A stretch of 11,690 nt of DNA from Funneliformis mosseae (taxonomy: Eukaryota > Glomeromycota > Glomeromycetes > Glomerales > Glomeraceae), in assembly GCA_910592005.1 (NCBI GenBank), contig CAJVPP010003419.1:1-11690 (forward strand), given 5' to 3'. A program made the translations under genes and the position numbers. The first letter of the stretch is position 1; each line of letters starts with the position of its first letter. This document shows positions 8,696 through 11,690 of the stretch, piece after piece. The notes beneath the pieces were generated by a model. It made no database searches, had not been told where the DNA came from, and saw only the letters and a list, made by a program, of their open reading frames with translations.

Positions 8696-11197
8696 ATGTT
8701 TGATCCAGCATATTCAGAGCTTTTAGATACGAATCAGAAGCTTCGTGATGAGCTTCAAGATGAGATTTTTATTAATAAGAGCAATGAGAAAAAAATTTAA
8801 TCTCTAGTAAATAGCTTGAGCAATGTTATTGAACTATTTCAATACAGGATAATACTATTATAGCTCACGAGAAAGAGATAGAGAAACTTAAATCAGAAAT
8901 ATCCGATTTGTGAAAATAGCTTAGGGTTTTACAACAGGATAAGAAATTCAAAGATGAGGTTGGGTCTATTCAAGATGGACGAATCATAGAGCTTGAAAAT
9001 AAGGTTGGGAGTCTTAAAGCAAGAATCTAGATTCTCATAGATAAAAAAATCTCAATAAATGTTTTAGATATGGCAACGACCAATCTTATCACAAATGTTA
9101 ATAGAGGTTTAGATCGAATTAAAAATCACATTAGGGGAGTTGGTACTCCTATGTAGAATTCTGCTAATGTTATAGATGGTATCAGAGGCTCATTAAATAC
9201 TATTCAGGTTACTTTGCAAAATATTACAGCCGAGCGTGATCAGTACCAGAACATATTAATGATACAAATAACTGAGAACGGGATCTTAGGAATCAGTTAA
9301 GAGATAGTAGAAACCAGAATTTACAATTTCAACGTTTATTAGATGAATCCCAAGTTCAAGTTGAAAGAACTGTAAGAGAAAGGGACAATGCTTAAGGAGA
9401 GCGGAACTTGGCTATGTTGGCCTATAATAATGAGAGGCAAGAATCCCATCGCTGGATGTTTTCATATCAGGATAAAGATAGACGTATTCAGGAACTATTA
9501 TGAGAAAAATTTGCTAAATAGCTATTGTATCAGCGAGATACTAACTGTCTTCAGCAAAATACCCGACAGTTGCAGACCAATGTCCAAAACCAGGTAAATA
9601 GGATGTTAGTTATTATAGCAAAAAAACAAACCCGCATTGGTGAATTGCTACGTGAGAAGTTTATTTTCCAACTAGTAATTAGACAAAGAGGCCAGAATAT
9701 TTTAAATTTGCAGGGACAAATTTTAGCGTTTCAGAATAACCCACCTAATATACAACATATAGGTATGGCAGGATATCTGCCTCCAAAATTTCATGGCACT
9801 GCTGGTGAAGATCCAGCAGACTATATAAGAGATTTGCGTCAATAGTGTGAAGCTTCCTCTAATCACAATCCAAATGCAGGTCATCAACACTAAATTCGTA
9901 TTGATGGTCTTTTCGAATCAAGTTTAAAAGATTATGCAAAAGATTGGTATGATACTGAGATTAAGGGTAGAAATTGGGAATTGCAAAACATTAGTGATAA
10001 TATTGGTTTTGCAAATATTGGTGCCATTAATGGTTTAGCTAATAATAATGCATTGCGTGCTATTAATGTCAATCAATTTTGAGGTGAAGTTCTCCATACA
10101 AGAAATACTGTACCAGCTGATAATAATGTGATTGCTAATCCAATAATACCTGAACATACTGTTTGGAAAGAAGACTGGTCCATATCGGGTGGTCGCCCAA
10201 AACATTTAGCCCTGAATGTGCCAAATGCCAATGCCGATGGTAATGTTATAGCTCCTGGAATGTTTGTTAGACAGAAGATATATACCTTTTTACATGACTT
10301 CCCTACAATTACTGCTGAAAAATCTAAAGTCAAATTTTAGAATCTTGTTCAAGGTAATGACCCTGTAGGGCGATTCTATGCCAACCTAAAGAGAATGGTT
10401 AAATTAGCATTTCCTTTACTTTCTGCTGTAAATCAAGATGAATTGGTTAAACAACAATTTTTTCAAGGTCTTAAGCCTGATAATCAAATAGAAGTGAGAC
10501 GAATCGGCTTAAAAACTCCTATTCCTGGATTAATTAAGAAATTGGAGGAAATTGAGAGATATAGCACTCAGCAAATCCTTAGAACAACCCTACAACAGCC
10601 ATCATATCAAGCTTCTAGCAGAAGTATCTCGTCAGCTAAAATTGAAAAGTTAAAATCTAAAATAGCCTCCCTACGAACCCAGTTAGCTTAACCAGCTCAA
10701 GTACACCTCCAGAATGATGAGGCCTTAGAATAGATGTATATATGTGCAGTGCATTTGGGAATGCCACCTGATGCACTAAGAGATCTTACATCCTTGGATA
10801 ATTATATTAATGATGAATTAATAAGGAGATTGGGTGTTGCTAATGCTAACTATGCCAAGCTTTCCAAGCAAATTAATGCGGTCAAAAAGTTACATAAAAG
10901 TAGCCGTAACCTACCTGTAAAACTTCTAAAACAAAGAAAAAGAAATCGAAAAATAAGTCTAAGAAGAAAAAAAAATCCAAAAGTGGTCAAGTTCATACAG
11001 CTAGAGTAGACGAACAATCAGATTCAGATTCTTCTGATAATAATACTTCTTCATTGGAGTCTGAGGATAGCTCTTCTAGTTCTGAGAGTTCTTCTTCCGA
11101 ATTAGAGTCTGAGGCTGAGGCCGATGCTAAAATTAATGTTAATATATCTCAGATAAAAAAAAGTATAGAAAGAGCAGGTCTCAAAGGAACCGCATAG
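8696..11197 (+). pseudogene. Retrotransposon Gag-like protein, decayed
   Basis: Starts MFDPAYSELLDTNQKLRDEL at 8696. A long N-terminal coiled coil runs to about 9750. The capsid-like part follows: PPKFHGTAGEDPADYIRDLR (9780-9842), DGLFESSLKDYAKDWYD (9903-9955), then after an unusually long, Asn-rich insertion, VGRFYANLKRMVKLAFPLL and FQGLKPDNQIEVRR (10370-10505). This is the pattern of the Retrotrans_gag family. After 10900 there is a Lys-rich stretch (KKKKSKNKSKKKKKSKSG) and then a Ser/Asp/Glu-rich one to TAG at 11195-11197. Frame changes occur near 8845, 9255 and 10910. From 9258 to 10910 a single frame is broken by ten stops: TGA 9273, TAA 9393, TGA 9501, TAG 9519, TAG 9843, TAA 9891, TGA 10080, TAG 10338, TAA 10689 and TAG 10731. 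No intact CCHC knuckle is visible. Confidence 0.7.
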
Positions 11198-11690
11198 CAC
11201 CATTACTTCCTTGCGAAAGAAGAAATCAAAGACTTGCAAGTCTCATAAGGTAAAAGATATAGAAACTCCTCCTTTAGCATCGATTCCTATCTCTAAGAAG
11301 GAAAAGCAAAGCTCAAAGTCCCCGTCACAGGATGACCAATCCCACCTAGAAAAAATTATTGAGAAAATTATTGAGAAGGTGCTTAATGAAAAGTTTAGTA
11401 TTATTACAACCCTCTTTCACCTGCAAAATGGTGATTCTAAAACATCAGCCAATTCTGAAGATGATGAGTTCATCAATAATCCCATGGAAATAGATTTCGT
11501 TCAAAGAAAAGAACCCGCCACAGATGTCGTCACTGTTAAATATAAAATTAAGCGTCTAGTAATTCTGGCAGGCACAGTTGATCCTGGTGCTAATTTTCTG
11601 ATCATGTCTGAGAATATATCTAAACGATTAAAGCTAGAAATTGATACAAAAGAAAAACATGATCTTAGAGGTATTGCTACTACTCCTACA
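11173..11690 (+). pseudogene. Start of the Pol region: retropepsin-like aspartic protease, partial
   Basis: The frame is open from after a TAG at about 11170-11172 to the window end with no stop. Charged low-complexity sequence (KKEKQSSKSP) leads to a short duplication (EKIIEKIIEK, about 11350-11380), a linker ending EFINNPMEIDF, and then VTVKYKIKRLVI followed by GTVDPGANFLIMSENISKR. This aligns with the first half of retroviral-type aspartic proteases, where the motif is D-S/T-G-A. Here it is D-P-G-A, so catalysis is doubtful. The flap and second half begin (HDLRGIATTPT) but run off the window. It follows the Gag remnant with a frame change, so it is taken as the next part of the same retroelement. 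Reverse transcriptase would be expected downstream. Confidence 0.6.

Noticed and set aside
9388..9597. Separate 69-codon gene inside the Gag region
   Set aside because: The correct coiled-coil sequence lies in another frame (AMLAYNNERQESHR, QQNTRQLQTN), so this is a shadow frame.
9273..10733. Using all Gag stop codons as independent proof of C-to-T bias
   Set aside because: Every stop codon can be reached by one C-to-T change from CAA, CAG, CGA or TGG, so without an aligned relative these stops do not discriminate. Only sites with internal homologs were counted.

Overview
The window looks like nuclear DNA of an arbuscular mycorrhizal fungus (Glomeromycotina, Rhizophagus-like). This rests on the AT-rich sequence, a gene with seven short GT-AG introns (63-88 nt), and several protein families I associate with these genomes: tandem zinc-ribbon repeats joined to a PD-(D/E)XK-like nuclease, A32-type packaging ATPases, an rve integrase, and Gag-like coiled-coil proteins. 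Species is inference from family recognition, not from a search.

Layout. 1-115 is the C-terminal tail of a coiled-coil ORF (+). 116-163 is an imperfect palindrome. 341-1071 is a coiled-coil gene (+) that probably has a tiny first exon. 1057-1545 is the C-terminal half of an A32-like ATPase (-), converging on it. 1546-2343 has no gene but holds a direct repeat of period 118 bp whose two copies fold alike with compensating base changes. 2470-4199 is the only clearly intact gene, eight exons (+), 411 aa. 4470-6551 (-) is a single 693-codon frame encoding six zinc-ribbon units, a nuclease domain and an A32-like ATPase. It has five in-frame stops and no frameshift. 6601-6889 (-) is the N-terminal half of another ATPase, 6983-7492 (-) a zinc-ribbon/nuclease and 7493-8646 (-) an rve integrase, all damaged. 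8696-11690 (+) is a decayed retrotransposon Gag followed by the start of a retropepsin-like domain, cut by the window edge.

How they relate. Integrase, zinc-ribbon/nuclease, A32-like ATPase and a coiled-coil protein lie together, and two of the modules occur more than once. This is compatible with a virus-derived or Polinton-like integrating element now mostly dead. No capsid, DNA polymerase or terminal inverted repeat was found, so that assignment stays open.

Damage is biased. Where sister zinc-ribbon repeats show the ancestral residue, lost Trp codons became TAG and lost Cys codons became TAT/TAC. Both are CpA to TpA on the opposite strand, which resembles repeat-targeted C-to-T mutation. 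The ATPase halves at 6601-6889 and 1057-1545 also look complementary, as if one gene had been split by the roughly 5 kb between them.
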